In this document: positions 52,023 to 60,649 of the stretch, in pieces
Layout of the letters: each line of letters starts with the position of its first letter
Position numbering within the stretch: the first letter of the stretch is position 1
Assembly (NCBI GenBank): GCA_937873495.1
Contig: CALMXZ010000012.1
Span: 186,001-250,000 of the forward strand
DNA from: an uncultured Trueperaceae bacterium
Lineage (GTDB): Bacteria > Deinococcota > Deinococci > Deinococcales > Trueperaceae
DNA: 64,000 bases
Direction: 5' to 3'
Notes under the pieces: generated by a model
Told to the model about the DNA's origin: nothing
The model's input: the letters and a program-made list of their open reading frames with translations, nothing else
The model's database searches: none
Made by a program: the position numbers and the translations under genes

Positions 52023-52117
52023 ACCGCTTGCCGACGTCGGCCGCGGCCCGCCTTCGCCGACCCGCCCAGGGCCGGCCTTCCCGATGCCGATCGTGCCCAG
52101 CCCAGGAGCGCCCGGTC

Positions 52118-52146
52118 TTGACCGCGCCCCGACCCTCACGTACACT
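52118..52146 (+). promoter_or_regulatory. Promoter of tRNA-Asp
   Basis: TTGACC (52118-52123), 17-base spacer, TACACT (52141-52146), 11 bases before the tRNA. Confidence 0.8.
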
Positions 52147-52157
52147 CGCTTTCGCGT

Positions 52158-52233
52158 GGAGCCGTAGTGTAGCGGTTAGCATATCTGCCTGTCACGCAGA
52201 AGGTCGCGGGTTCAAATCCCGTCGGCTCCGCCA
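52158..52233 (+). tRNA. tRNA-Asp (GTC)
   Basis: The 76-base tRNA has acceptor arms GGAGCCG/CGGCTCC, anticodon loop CTGTCAC with GTC at 52191-52193, T-loop GTTCAAATCC and an encoded CCA (52231-52233). A strong terminator follows 3 bases later. Confidence 0.97.
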
Positions 52234-52236
52234 ACC

Positions 52237-52276
52237 GAAGGGCGCCCGGCACGTCGTCAAGTGCCGGGCGCCCTTC
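52237..52276 (+). terminator. Terminator of tRNA-Asp
   Basis: GAAGGGCGCCCGGCAC, loop GTCGTCAA, GTGCCGGGCGCCCTTC: a 16-bp perfect stem followed by ATT. Confidence 0.85.
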
Positions 52277-52334
52277 ATTGCCACATGGTGAAGGCGCTTC
52301 ACTCCACGCATCATGGGTCACGGCCGGCACCTGA

Positions 52335-52340
52335 TACCGT
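52335..52340 (+). promoter_or_regulatory. -10 of the Lon-N gene
   Basis: TACCGT ends 6 bases before ATG 52347. Confidence 0.58.
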
Positions 52341-52346
52341 CTAGGC

Positions 52347-53006
52347 ATGAGCAAGCTGCCCGTCTTCCCCTTGGACGTCGTCGTCTTCCCAGGCATGACC
52401 GTCCCGCTGCACGCCCACGAGGAGCGCTACAAGCGCCTGGTCCGTGAGGTGCTCGCGCAGGGGGACGAACCCAAACGCTTCATCATCGTCTACTCGGACG
52501 CCGCTCCGGCCATCACGGACGTCGCGCCGCGGGTGGCGCGTTACGGCACCGTGGTGCACGTCCTATCGGCGGAAGAGAACGTCGACGGCACCTTCGACCT
52601 GCTCGTGCACGGTCAGGAACGCACGCGCGTCGAGGTCGACACCGTCGTCGAGGTAACGGAGCGCGGCGGCTCGAGCAGGCCTCTCGGCTACGCGGAGGAG
52701 CGCCCCGCCCCCCTCTACCGCGGTGACCCGAACGAGGAGGCCGTCGCGGCCTGGGACGCCCTCGACACCTTCCGCACCTACGCCGGCACGCGCTTCGACG
52801 GCGACGCGGGCGAGGAGATCGACAAGCACGTGCCGGACGACCCCTTCTACCAAGCATCGTTCGTGTGCGCGAACATCCTCGTTCCGACCGCGGCCAAGCA
52901 GACGCTGCTCGAGGCCGAGTCTTTGCGCGAGCGCTTCGACCTGGCTCGCGGCATGATGTTAGAGCGCATGCAGCGTAGAGGGCGCACCAAGCGGGGAAGG
53001 GCGTGA
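52347..53006 (+). CDS. Stand-alone Lon N-terminal (LAN) domain protein
   Basis: The 219-residue protein is a Lon substrate-binding domain without ATPase or protease parts: LPVFPLDVVVFPGMTVPLHAHEERYKRLVREVL at the start, and QASFVCANILVPTAAKQTLLEAESLRERFDLARGMM at the end. Such proteins are common and unassigned (some are called YcaR-like or Lon-N). Leaderless promoter upstream. The stop overlaps the next GTG by four bases, so it is coupled to truD. Confidence 0.88.
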   Translation: MSKLPVFPLDVVVFPGMTVPLHAHEERYKRLVREVLAQGDEPKRFIIVYSDAAPAITDVAPRVARYGTVVHVLSAEENVDGTFDLLVHGQERTRVEVDTVVEVTERGGSSRPLGYAEERPAPLYRGDPNEEAVAAWDALDTFRTYAGTRFDGDAGEEIDKHVPDDPFYQASFVCANILVPTAAKQTLLEAESLRERFDLARGMMLERMQRRGRTKRGRA

Positions 53007-54190
53007 CGGACGCGGGCGGAGCGCCCGACCAAGTGCTGCCCGTGGGGGCCGCGGCCGGCGCCCTTGTGACGGTGGACGAGCTGGAGCGCGAGGAGTTCGC
53101 GTTCGACTGGAGCGACCTGCCCCTCGTCACCCCCGATGCACCGGGCAGCGGCGGCGTCATCCGGGTGGCGCCGGAGGACTTCAGGGTGACCGAGCTGCCG
53201 GCCTACCTGCCGGAGGGCTCGGGGTCCCACAGGTACCTGCTCATCGAGAAGCGCGACCTCACCACCCGCGACCTCGTGCAGGCGCTGCGCCGCGCCGGGG
53301 TCGAGCAGAACTCCATCGGCGTGGCCGGCCTGAAGGACAAGGCCGCCGTCACGGTGCAGTGGCTGTCGCTGCCCAAACGCTACGGCGAGGCCGTGAACGA
53401 GCTGCTCGCCCTGCCCGGCGTGCGCCTGCTGGAGGAGAGCTACCACCGCAACAAGCTCGGGATCGGGCACCTGCGCGGCAACCGGTTCGAGGTGACCGTC
53501 CAGGGGGTGGACGCCGGCGCCGCCCACCGCGCCGGCGCTGTCCTCGACAGGCTCGCCGCGATCGGCTCGCCCAACTGGTTCGGGCCGCAACGCTTCGGGC
53601 GTTTCGGCGGCAACGCCTACGACGGCCTCAGGGTCGTGCGGGGCGAGCGCGTTCCGGGCGGGCACTACCTCCAGCGCTTCTTCGTGTCGGCCCTGCAGTC
53701 GCTCCTGTTCAACGCCATGCTGGCCGAGCGTGTTGAGCGCGGTTGGTACACGACCGTCGTGGACGGCGACTGGGCCCGCAAGCACGACACGGGGGGTACG
53801 TTCCTCGTGACCGACGCGGCGGCCGAGGCCCCGCGCGCCGAGCGGCTCGAGATCAGCGCCACCCTGCCGCTGCACGGACGCAAGGTGAAGCCGTCGGAGG
53901 GCGCGGCCGGAGCGGTCGAGAGCCTGGTCCTGGAGCGTTACGGGCTGCGCTGGGCCCAGTTCGGTGCGCGGCGCGGCGACCGGCGCTCGACGCGCGTCGT
54001 GCTCTCCAACACCGCGCTCAGCCAAGCTGACACGTCGCTCACGCTGGCCTTCGACCTGCCCAAGGGCGCTTACGCCACCGCGGTGCTGCGGGAAGTCATG
54101 AAGGTCGACGTCGACGCGCCGTTCGAGGCTCCGACCGAGGCTGGCGCGGCCGGTGGCGGCTTCACCGCCGACGACGAAGACGGCGACTGA
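53003..54190 (+). CDS. truD: tRNA pseudouridine(13) synthase TruD
   Basis: The 395-residue protein has the TruD catalytic motif GLKDKAA with Asp112, then the TRUD-domain string NWFGPQRFGRFG and LQRFFVSALQSLLFNAMLA. It makes pseudouridine 13 in tRNA-Glu. The N-terminal 50 residues are an extra acidic stretch. GTG 53003 overlaps the Lon-N stop (GTGA). The C-terminus is acidic and Gly-rich. Confidence 0.92.
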   Translation: MTDAGGAPDQVLPVGAAAGALVTVDELEREEFAFDWSDLPLVTPDAPGSGGVIRVAPEDFRVTELPAYLPEGSGSHRYLLIEKRDLTTRDLVQALRRAGVEQNSIGVAGLKDKAAVTVQWLSLPKRYGEAVNELLALPGVRLLEESYHRNKLGIGHLRGNRFEVTVQGVDAGAAHRAGAVLDRLAAIGSPNWFGPQRFGRFGGNAYDGLRVVRGERVPGGHYLQRFFVSALQSLLFNAMLAERVERGWYTTVVDGDWARKHDTGGTFLVTDAAAEAPRAERLEISATLPLHGRKVKPSEGAAGAVESLVLERYGLRWAQFGARRGDRRSTRVVLSNTALSQADTSLTLAFDLPKGAYATAVLREVMKVDVDAPFEAPTEAGAAGGGFTADDEDGD

Positions 54191-54233
54191 GCCGCAGCGC
54201 TGGGCGGACCGAGGCCGGCCCTCGAACCCTTAC

Positions 54234-56708
54234 CTAGGCCGGGTCGCTCGCGCGCGTGACCCTCGGGCCGATGCGGCGCAGCGCGAGTTCGAGCATGAAC
54301 AGCCCGAGCGCGGCCCCGACGGGCCACTGCCAGACGGACCGTCGCACGGCTCCGAGCGCGGGCCGGTAGGTCTCGGGGTCGACGACCTGGCCGCCCGTCC
54401 GTTGGGCCACGCCGGTGAGCAGCGCCGCTCCGTCGACGTCCTCGTACTCCGGGTCCGGTCCGCTCACACGCGTACGGGCCACGAGCTCGTTGCCGACGGC
54501 CACCACCACGTCCGCGCCGGCGTCGCCACGCCACGGCACGCTGCCTTGGTACCGGCCGGGCGCGACCTGCTCCAGCGTCGTGCCGGCGGTGCCGAAGCGG
54601 GCTTCGGCGCGTAGGTCGTTCAGGTAGACACCGTCGCGGACCGAGTCGAGCGTGATGACGACGGAGTTGCCTTGCCGCTCCGCCGTCGCGGTCATGCCGC
54701 CCGGGCGCGCTTGCAGCCAGCGCACCACGGTCGCCACGACGCCGGGCAGTTCGGGCCAGTCGCCGAGTTGCCCGGCCCACCCGTTCAAGTCGGTGGTCAA
54801 GGCCGCGCTGCGGCCGAGGCCGGAGCGGTAGGTGGCGAGGAGCGGTTCGTCCGACCTGCCAACGAGCAGCAGCTGGGCGTCGGATTTCAGGCTGGTGGCG
54901 ACGTACGCTCCCACCGCGGGCAGGTCGGTGGGGAAGGCGTACAGCGGGTTGGGTCTGGCGCCCGGGGTGGTCGGCTCGTCGATCAGGAGCGCGCGCGTCG
55001 CCGTCAAGGCTTCGCTGGTGAAGATGCGGGGGAGGTTGCTTGCGTCGCGCGCGGCGTAGTAGCGCCCGCCGCCCGCCGCCGCTATCTGGGCGAGCCGCTG
55101 GAAGTCGGCTGCGTCGCCGATGGCGATGGTCGAGCTAGTGATCCCAGCGGCCAGCGCTTCGCTCGCCATGGCCGCGAAGTCCGTGCCCTCCGCGCCGAAC
55201 GGCCCTTGGTCGTACAGCTGACCGTCGGAGAGGATGATGACGTGCTTGACGGACGCCTCGACGCCCGCCAGTGCGTCGAGCGCCTGCCGGTAGGCGGGCG
55301 CCAGGACCGTCCCGCCCCCCGTGTCGAGCGAGTAGATCCCGGCAGCCATCTCGCGTTTGCCGCGCTCGGTCGCCTGCCTGAGCTGGAAGATCCACCGCGT
55401 GCCTGGGCCGTCGGAGAACGCGATCAGACCCAGTAAGTCCTGTTCGTAGGCGAGGTCGACGACCTGCGCCGCCCCGTCCTTGGCCAGGTCGATCTTCGCC
55501 GGCCTCCCGGTCGCCATCGACTGCGACCGGTCGATCACCATCACCAGCGCTACGAGCGGCAGGGAGACCTCGGTGCGCAGGTCGGTGGTCACGGGCAGGA
55601 CGTCCTCGACGGGGGTGCGGTACCAGGCCCCGAAACCGAACGATTCCGGGCCGCCGGTCATGAGCAGGCCCCCACCGTCCTTCACGTACTGGGCGAGCAG
55701 CGCCAGTTGCGCCTGGCTGAACTGGCCAGACGAGCCACGCACGACCACGGCGCTGTACGCGAGGGGCAGGGTCAGGGCTTCCGGCCCGGCCTGCACGACG
55801 TCGAAACCCTGCAGGCGCAGGAGCGCCGACGTCGCGGGGTCGTCGATGACGAGGACGGGCGGCCGGTTCTGGATGGAGACGATGGCCTCGGCGGAGTCGT
55901 TGGAGCGCGGTTGGTCGAACGGCACGACGAGTTCGACCGCCACGTCGGCCGCGCCCCCTGTGGCGACGCTCGGCACGCCGAACGAGAACGTGAGCGCGCT
56001 CTCGCCTGCCTGGAGTTCGACCGCCCGCTCGACGACCGTGCTGCGGTCGACGGTGACGCGCAGGGTGGCCGACGTACGCCTGTCGGCCCGCACGACGGCC
56101 GTGCCCTCGACGCGTTGGCCCGGCGCCGCGCGCTCAGGGAGGAGGAGTTCCGCTACCCGGACGTCCTCCAACGGGGCGACGGGCAGTACGTCGACCGGGA
56201 CCTGCGGGAGAGCGCTGAGCAGCGGCGTGGCCGGCGTGACGCCGTCGGACACGAGCAGTACGCGCGTGGCGCCGTTCGCGACGGCCACCTGCAACGCGCG
56301 GGCGAGGTCGGTGGCGTCCGTCCGCATGGTGGCGGGCACCCTGGCGCTCAGGCCGTCGACCCGCACCGCCTCGGCGGCGACGTACGTGTAACGGACCTCG
56401 CCGAGGTTGCCCGCGAGGTCGAGCGCGCGCGCCGCGGCGAGGCCGGCGTCGCCGACGGAGTCGGACACGTCTACGAGCACGCCGAGATGCCCTCCTGGAA
56501 CGGTGAGCCACGGTTGCGCCAACGCGACCGCGCAGGCGCACATGGCCAAGGCGCGCAGCCACCAGCCCCTGCGGCGCCCGAGGAACGCGAACAGCGCGAG
56601 CGGCACGACCGCGAGCAGTAGCCATGGCTGCGCGAAACGCAGGCCATGCAGCTCCGACCCGAGCGTCGCGAACCCCGTTGCCACCACCGTCCAGTGCAGA
56701 GCGTCCAT
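54234..56708 (-). CDS. Membrane protein with two VWA-like domains and a DJ-1/glutamine-amidotransferase-like domain
   Basis: The 824-residue protein has two N-terminal membrane helices (WLLLAVVPLALFAFLG and LRALAMCACAVALAQPWL), a first MIDAS-like motif DVSDS (GVLVDVSDSVGDAG), a beta-sandwich region, an amidotransferase-like fold (PPVLVIDDPATSALLRLQGFD to YVKDGGGLLMTGG), a second VWA domain with complete MIDAS DRSQS (VMVIDRSQSMATG, and HVIILSDGQLY), and a C-terminal helix (WPVGAALGLFMLELALRR). It resembles BatA/Chloroflexi-type VWA proteins with glutamine-amidotransferase-like regions. Its role is not known. -10 TACCAT lies 12 bases upstream of ATG 56708. Confidence 0.82.
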   Translation of the reverse strand: MDALHWTVVATGFATLGSELHGLRFAQPWLLLAVVPLALFAFLGRRRGWWLRALAMCACAVALAQPWLTVPGGHLGVLVDVSDSVGDAGLAAARALDLAGNLGEVRYTYVAAEAVRVDGLSARVPATMRTDATDLARALQVAVANGATRVLLVSDGVTPATPLLSALPQVPVDVLPVAPLEDVRVAELLLPERAAPGQRVEGTAVVRADRRTSATLRVTVDRSTVVERAVELQAGESALTFSFGVPSVATGGAADVAVELVVPFDQPRSNDSAEAIVSIQNRPPVLVIDDPATSALLRLQGFDVVQAGPEALTLPLAYSAVVVRGSSGQFSQAQLALLAQYVKDGGGLLMTGGPESFGFGAWYRTPVEDVLPVTTDLRTEVSLPLVALVMVIDRSQSMATGRPAKIDLAKDGAAQVVDLAYEQDLLGLIAFSDGPGTRWIFQLRQATERGKREMAAGIYSLDTGGGTVLAPAYRQALDALAGVEASVKHVIILSDGQLYDQGPFGAEGTDFAAMASEALAAGITSSTIAIGDAADFQRLAQIAAAGGGRYYAARDASNLPRIFTSEALTATRALLIDEPTTPGARPNPLYAFPTDLPAVGAYVATSLKSDAQLLLVGRSDEPLLATYRSGLGRSAALTTDLNGWAGQLGDWPELPGVVATVVRWLQARPGGMTATAERQGNSVVITLDSVRDGVYLNDLRAEARFGTAGTTLEQVAPGRYQGSVPWRGDAGADVVVAVGNELVARTRVSGPDPEYEDVDGAALLTGVAQRTGGQVVDPETYRPALGAVRRSVWQWPVGAALGLFMLELALRRIGPRVTRASDPA

Positions 56709-56720
56709 GACCGTCCGGGC

Positions 56721-56726
56721 ATGGTA
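56721..56726 (-). promoter_or_regulatory. -10 of the double-VWA gene
   Basis: Minus-strand TACCAT, 12 bases before ATG 56708, giving a very short leader. Confidence 0.45.
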
Positions 56727-56854
56727 GCAGGCGGGGCCGCGTCACCACGGTAGCGGCAGGGGTTACGCCGAGCGCCCCCGGGCAGGTGTCCGGCTACCTT
56801 AATCGGGGGTTCATCGGCGCCGTGTTCGGCGACGGCGGCCCGCACGGCCGCTGG

Positions 56855-56860
56855 TAAGAT
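56855..56860 (+). promoter_or_regulatory. -10 of the histidine kinase gene
   Basis: TAAGAT ends 6 bases before GTG 56867. Confidence 0.6.
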
Positions 56861-56866
56861 GCTGGC

Positions 56867-58033
56867 GTGCCAGACCCTGCGCCAGCAGCGCCTTACGCTC
56901 TCATCGCCATGACGACCGAGGCCCGCGCCGCGGGGTTCCTGCCGGTCGTGGAGAGCGTCGGGTTGGTCGGCCAGGTGTTCACCGACGTCGAGCAGCTCCT
57001 CTATCACACGCGCGGGACCAACGTGCCAGACGCGCTCCTGCTCGATCACGGCCTGACCGAGCGCGTGCCGTCACTCGAGCTGGTCACGCTGCTCAGGCGC
57101 CGCAAGGGGTTCGAGGACGTCCCCTTCCTGTACCTCGGTCCCGCCACCCCCGAGCTGCAGACGCGCGTGCTCCAGGGCGGAGCGGACGCCTACATCACGT
57201 TGCCGACGCGCCCTGACATCGTCAAGGCGTACCTTGGCAGGCTGCTGGAGCGCCGCATGGCCGAGGGCGCCATGCGCAAGGCGTTCGAGGGCGCCAGGCG
57301 CTTCGAGCAGGCGTACAAGGAGAGCGAGCGGATGAAGGACGACCTCATCCATATGCTCGTGCACGACCTGAAGAGCCCGATCTCCAGCGTCATGGGCCTG
57401 CTCGAGCATAGCCTCGAGATGCTGCGCGGCCAGGGGGGAGACCACGACGTCGAGGAGCTCCTCAAGATGGCTCAGATCGAGTCCCATCACCTCCTCAACC
57501 TCGCCGCCAACATCCTCGACGTGCGCAGGATGAAGGAAGGGCACATGCCCTACCAGCCCGAGTCCATCGTGAGTCTCACCGAGCTCGCGAAGGCCGCGCT
57601 CGCCGACGTCAGCGGCGGCCCACGCGACCGCAACTTCGGCTTCCTGGTGCGGCCGGAAGCCGAGCAGGTCTTCGGCGACCCCAAGCTGCTCAGGCGCATC
57701 CTGGCCAACCTGATGGCCAACGCCATCAAGCACACGCGTCGGGGCGGCTACATCGACTTCCGCGCCTGGAGCAAGGACGGCAACATCGTCCTGAGCGTGA
57801 GGGACGACGGCGAGGGTATCCCGGAGAGCGACCAGAAGCGCATCTTCAACGCCTTCGAACAGTCGCGCCACACGATCCACGACCGCTACGACACCGGCAT
57901 GGGCCTCACGTTCTGCAAGTTGGCCGTGGAGAAGCACGGCGGGCGGATCTGGGTGGAGTCCAAGGTCGGTCGCGGCAGCACCTTCTACTTCACCCTCCCC
58001 GAGCGCGTGCCGACGGTGGTCGGGGGCGCGTGA
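56867..58033 (+). CDS. Histidine kinase with degenerate N-terminal receiver
   Basis: The 388-residue soluble kinase has a receiver-like domain (residues 10-130, with an acceptor-position Asp60 in DALLLDHGL but no acidic pair near residue 15 and TLPTRP instead of the usual TKP), a short coiled linker, the H-box LVHDLKSPISSVMGLLEH (His166), N-box LMANAIKHTRRGG, G1 DDGEGIPESDQKRIF and G2 DTGMGLTFCK. No membrane segment. The output partner is not adjacent. The stop overlaps rnhB as GTGA. Confidence 0.92.
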   Translation: MPDPAPAAPYALIAMTTEARAAGFLPVVESVGLVGQVFTDVEQLLYHTRGTNVPDALLLDHGLTERVPSLELVTLLRRRKGFEDVPFLYLGPATPELQTRVLQGGADAYITLPTRPDIVKAYLGRLLERRMAEGAMRKAFEGARRFEQAYKESERMKDDLIHMLVHDLKSPISSVMGLLEHSLEMLRGQGGDHDVEELLKMAQIESHHLLNLAANILDVRRMKEGHMPYQPESIVSLTELAKAALADVSGGPRDRNFGFLVRPEAEQVFGDPKLLRRILANLMANAIKHTRRGGYIDFRAWSKDGNIVLSVRDDGEGIPESDQKRIFNAFEQSRHTIHDRYDTGMGLTFCKLAVEKHGGRIWVESKVGRGSTFYFTLPERVPTVVGGA

Positions 58034-58668
58034 GCCGTCGGGCTCGGCCCGGCTGGGAACTCGAGGAACGGCTCTGGGCGCAAGGCGCCCTGCTCGTCGC
58101 CGGGGTAGACGAGGCCGGCCGTGGCGCCCTGTGCGGGCCCGTTGTGGCCGCCGCCGTCGTCCTGGTCAGAGGCCGCGAGCACCCTTACCGCGACTCCAAG
58201 GTCCTGAGCGCCAAGCGGCGCGAGGAGCTCGCCGCCCGACTGCGCGCCGAGGCCGTCGCGTTCGCCGTGGCGTTCGCCGACGCCGGGGAGGTGGACGCGG
58301 TGAACGTCCTGCAGGCCACGAAGCTCGCCGCCATGCGCGCCGTCCTGGCGCTGCCGGTGGCGCCGGACGCCCTCGTGACCGACTACCTGAAGCTTCCGAC
58401 CACGTTGCCGACGGTGGCCGTGGCCTCCGCCGACGCGCTGAGCTACCAGGTCGCCGCCGCGAGCATCCTCGCCAAGACGGTGCGCGACGCGCACATGGCC
58501 GAGCTGGCCGAACGGTACCCCGGGTACGGGTTGGAGAAGCACAAGGGTTACGGCGTGAAGAGCCACCTGCTCGCGCTCGCGCGGCTCGGGCCGACCCCGG
58601 AGCACCGGCTGAGCTTCGCGCCGGTCCGTCAGCCCAGGCTCTTCGAAGGCCACGCCGCGCATGACTGA
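58030..58668 (+). CDS. rnhB: Ribonuclease HII
   Basis: The 212-residue enzyme has the RNase HII signature VDEAGRG (Asp27, Glu28), the substrate motif DSKVLSAKRREEL, and SYQVAAASILAKTVRDAHM with later acidic ligand. It cuts RNA in RNA-DNA hybrids and at ribonucleotides in DNA. GTG 58030 overlaps the histidine kinase stop. Confidence 0.95.
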   Translation: MSRRARPGWELEERLWAQGALLVAGVDEAGRGALCGPVVAAAVVLVRGREHPYRDSKVLSAKRREELAARLRAEAVAFAVAFADAGEVDAVNVLQATKLAAMRAVLALPVAPDALVTDYLKLPTTLPTVAVASADALSYQVAAASILAKTVRDAHMAELAERYPGYGLEKHKGYGVKSHLLALARLGPTPEHRLSFAPVRQPRLFEGHAAHD

Positions 58669-58672
58669 CGCG

Positions 58673-58768
58673 TAGAATGGCGCAACCCCGACGGGCGCGC
58701 CGCGCAGCACCAGACCTCTTGCGAGGGTTCGAGGCGCCGCCCGGTTACGCGCGGGGTGCCTGAAGGAG
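58673..58768 (+). promoter_or_regulatory. -10 and RBS of the PSP1 gene
   Basis: TAGAAT (58673-58678) and AAGGAG (58763-58768), 8 bases before ATG 58777, with about 90 bases of leader between. Confidence 0.4.
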
Positions 58769-58776
58769 CCTTCACC

Positions 58777-59574
58777 ATGCCGGAGTGCATCGGTATCAAG
58801 TTCGAGAACGGTCCGAAGATCCACTACCTCGAGGCGCCGCCGAGCGCTCCGGCCATCGGCACACGCTGCGTCGTGACGACGCGGCGTGGCCTCGAGCTCG
58901 GCCGCGTGCGCACTGAGGTGCGCGAGGTAGCCAAACCGCAGGGCCATTACGTCAGGGACGCGCAAGAGGAGGACCTGCAGCGCTTCGACGAGCTGAACGT
59001 CAAGGCGGAGGACCTCAAGTGGCTCCTCAAGGCGCGCGCTCGGCAGGTCGACTCGGACGTCAAGATCGTGGCGCTCGAGTTCAACATCGACGAGACCCTG
59101 CTGGTGGTCAGCTACACGAGCGAGAGGCAGGCGCCGCTACGCGTGCTCGCCCAGGAGCTCGTCGCGCACACGGAGGCCCGCATCGAGTTCGCCAACGTCG
59201 GTCCGCGCGACCAGGCGAGGATGCTCGGCGCGCTCGGCGTGTGCGGCGACGGCACCTGTTCGAGCACCTGGCTGCAGAGCTTCAACGCCGTGAGCATCAG
59301 GATGGCGCGCGACCAGCAGCTGCCGCTGAACCCCGAGAAGATCAGCGGGCCGTGCGGCCGGCTGATGTGCTGCCTGCAGTACGAGCACGACATGTACAAG
59401 GACCTGCTGAAGGGCCTGCCGCGCAAGGGCGCCAAGGCGTGCCACGACGGCAGCGGCACCTGCGGCCGGGTCGTCAAACTCAACCCCCTCAAGGGCACGG
59501 TGGAGCTGCGCACCGACGAGGGCGGTTTCGGCGAGTTCCCGGCGAGCGAGATCACCCGCGTGCGCGGCGTCTGA
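58777..59574 (+). CDS. PSP1 / RicT-family protein
   Basis: ATG 58777 (MPECIGIKFENGPKIHYLEA) gives 265 residues. The PSP1 domain shows VARDQARMLGALGVCGDGTCSS-like strings (here DQARMLGALGVCGDGTCSS) and SGPCGRLMCCLQYEHDMYKDL, with the Cys set that binds a [4Fe-4S] cluster in the RicT (YaaT) protein of Bacillus. RicT works with RicA and RicF in RNA maturation and development. In Bacillus the gene follows holB; here holB is the next gene but on the opposite strand, converging. Confidence 0.9.
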   Translation: MPECIGIKFENGPKIHYLEAPPSAPAIGTRCVVTTRRGLELGRVRTEVREVAKPQGHYVRDAQEEDLQRFDELNVKAEDLKWLLKARARQVDSDVKIVALEFNIDETLLVVSYTSERQAPLRVLAQELVAHTEARIEFANVGPRDQARMLGALGVCGDGTCSSTWLQSFNAVSIRMARDQQLPLNPEKISGPCGRLMCCLQYEHDMYKDLLKGLPRKGAKACHDGSGTCGRVVKLNPLKGTVELRTDEGGFGEFPASEITRVRGV

Positions 59575-59632
59575 CGGACGAGGCCGCGCGGCGCCACGGT
59601 CCGGCGCCGAGCCGGTCGCACGCGCGGCACGT

Positions 59633-60649
59633 TCAGCCTGGGTCGAGGACGAGCCGCCGCAGCGCCAGGACGAGCACCGAGCAGGCGAGCGGCACCTGGG
59701 CGTACGCGCCGATGGCGCGCTCGCACTCGTCGAGCGCGTCGAGCGCGGCGGCGTAACCGGCGGCCGGCAACGCACGGAGCGCCTCGCGCAACCAACCGAG
59801 CGGCCCCGGCTCCTGCCCGGCTTCCATGCTCGCCGTGACGGCCCTGGCGAACGCCTCGGCGGCCTGCAACGCGCTCAGCAGGTCGCCCGTCAGGGCGCCG
59901 AATAGCTCCTCGCTCGCGCTCCGGGCGGCGGCCGTCCCTTCCGCGTCCTCGACGGCGCGGAGCAGGCTCCCCGGTTGGCCGAGCCGGATGCCGGGGTGGC
60001 CGGACAGGTTCTCGGCCGCCGCGGGCGCGCCGACCTCGCGGAGCCGAGCGAGCGCGTCCTCGACGGCGGTGAAGCGTACCGTCACGCAGCGCGAAGCCAC
60101 CGTCGGGAGGAGCGCTTCCGGCCCGGGCGCCACGAGCACGATGAGCGCCCACGGCGGGGGCTCCTCGAGAACCTTGAGGAACGCGTTGGCCGCCGAGGTG
60201 TTGAGCGCGTCGGCGTGGTCGATGAGCCCCACGCGGGTCTTGTAGCGTGGGCGCGTCGTGAGCCAAGGCCCGAGCGGTTCGGGGTCGCCGCCCTCGCGCG
60301 GCACGAGCTGGTCGATCCTGATCTCGAGGTTGCGCTTCGCGCGGCCCGCCTCCGTGGTGGTCGCCGGCCCGACCTCCTTGAGGTCGGGGTGCGCGCCGGC
60401 CAGCGCCAGGCGGCAACTCTCGCACTCGCCGCATGGGCGCCCGCCCGGGTCGGGGGCCAGGCAGTTCGAGAGCGCGCAGAGCCACCGCGCCGCCTGGCGT
60501 CGACCGACGTGCTCCGGTCCTGCCAGCAGGAGGCTGCGCGGCCCCGTGCCCGACCCGCGCAGCCGCCTCAGGAGCGCCAGCGCCGGCTCCTGGCCGAAGG
60601 GGGCGAGGCCGACAGGGCGGTGCCCGTCGCCGCCGGGCGCGAAGCTCAT
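59633..60649 (-). CDS. holB: DNA polymerase III delta' subunit
   Basis: ATG 60649 has GGAGG 7 bases upstream; the 338-residue product starts MSFAPGGDGHRPVGLAPFGQ. It has a clamp-loader AAA+ fold with a zinc module (CLAPDPGGRPCGECESC), RVGLIDHADALNTSAANAFLKVLEEPP and SRCVTVRF. The Walker A is degenerate (AGPEHVGRR), as expected for the delta' subunit. It loads the sliding clamp in replication. ATGA overlap with the upstream phosphoesterase gene. Confidence 0.92.
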   Translation of the reverse strand: MSFAPGGDGHRPVGLAPFGQEPALALLRRLRGSGTGPRSLLLAGPEHVGRRQAARWLCALSNCLAPDPGGRPCGECESCRLALAGAHPDLKEVGPATTTEAGRAKRNLEIRIDQLVPREGGDPEPLGPWLTTRPRYKTRVGLIDHADALNTSAANAFLKVLEEPPPWALIVLVAPGPEALLPTVASRCVTVRFTAVEDALARLREVGAPAAAENLSGHPGIRLGQPGSLLRAVEDAEGTAAARSASEELFGALTGDLLSALQAAEAFARAVTASMEAGQEPGPLGWLREALRALPAAGYAAALDALDECERAIGAYAQVPLACSVLVLALRRLVLDPG

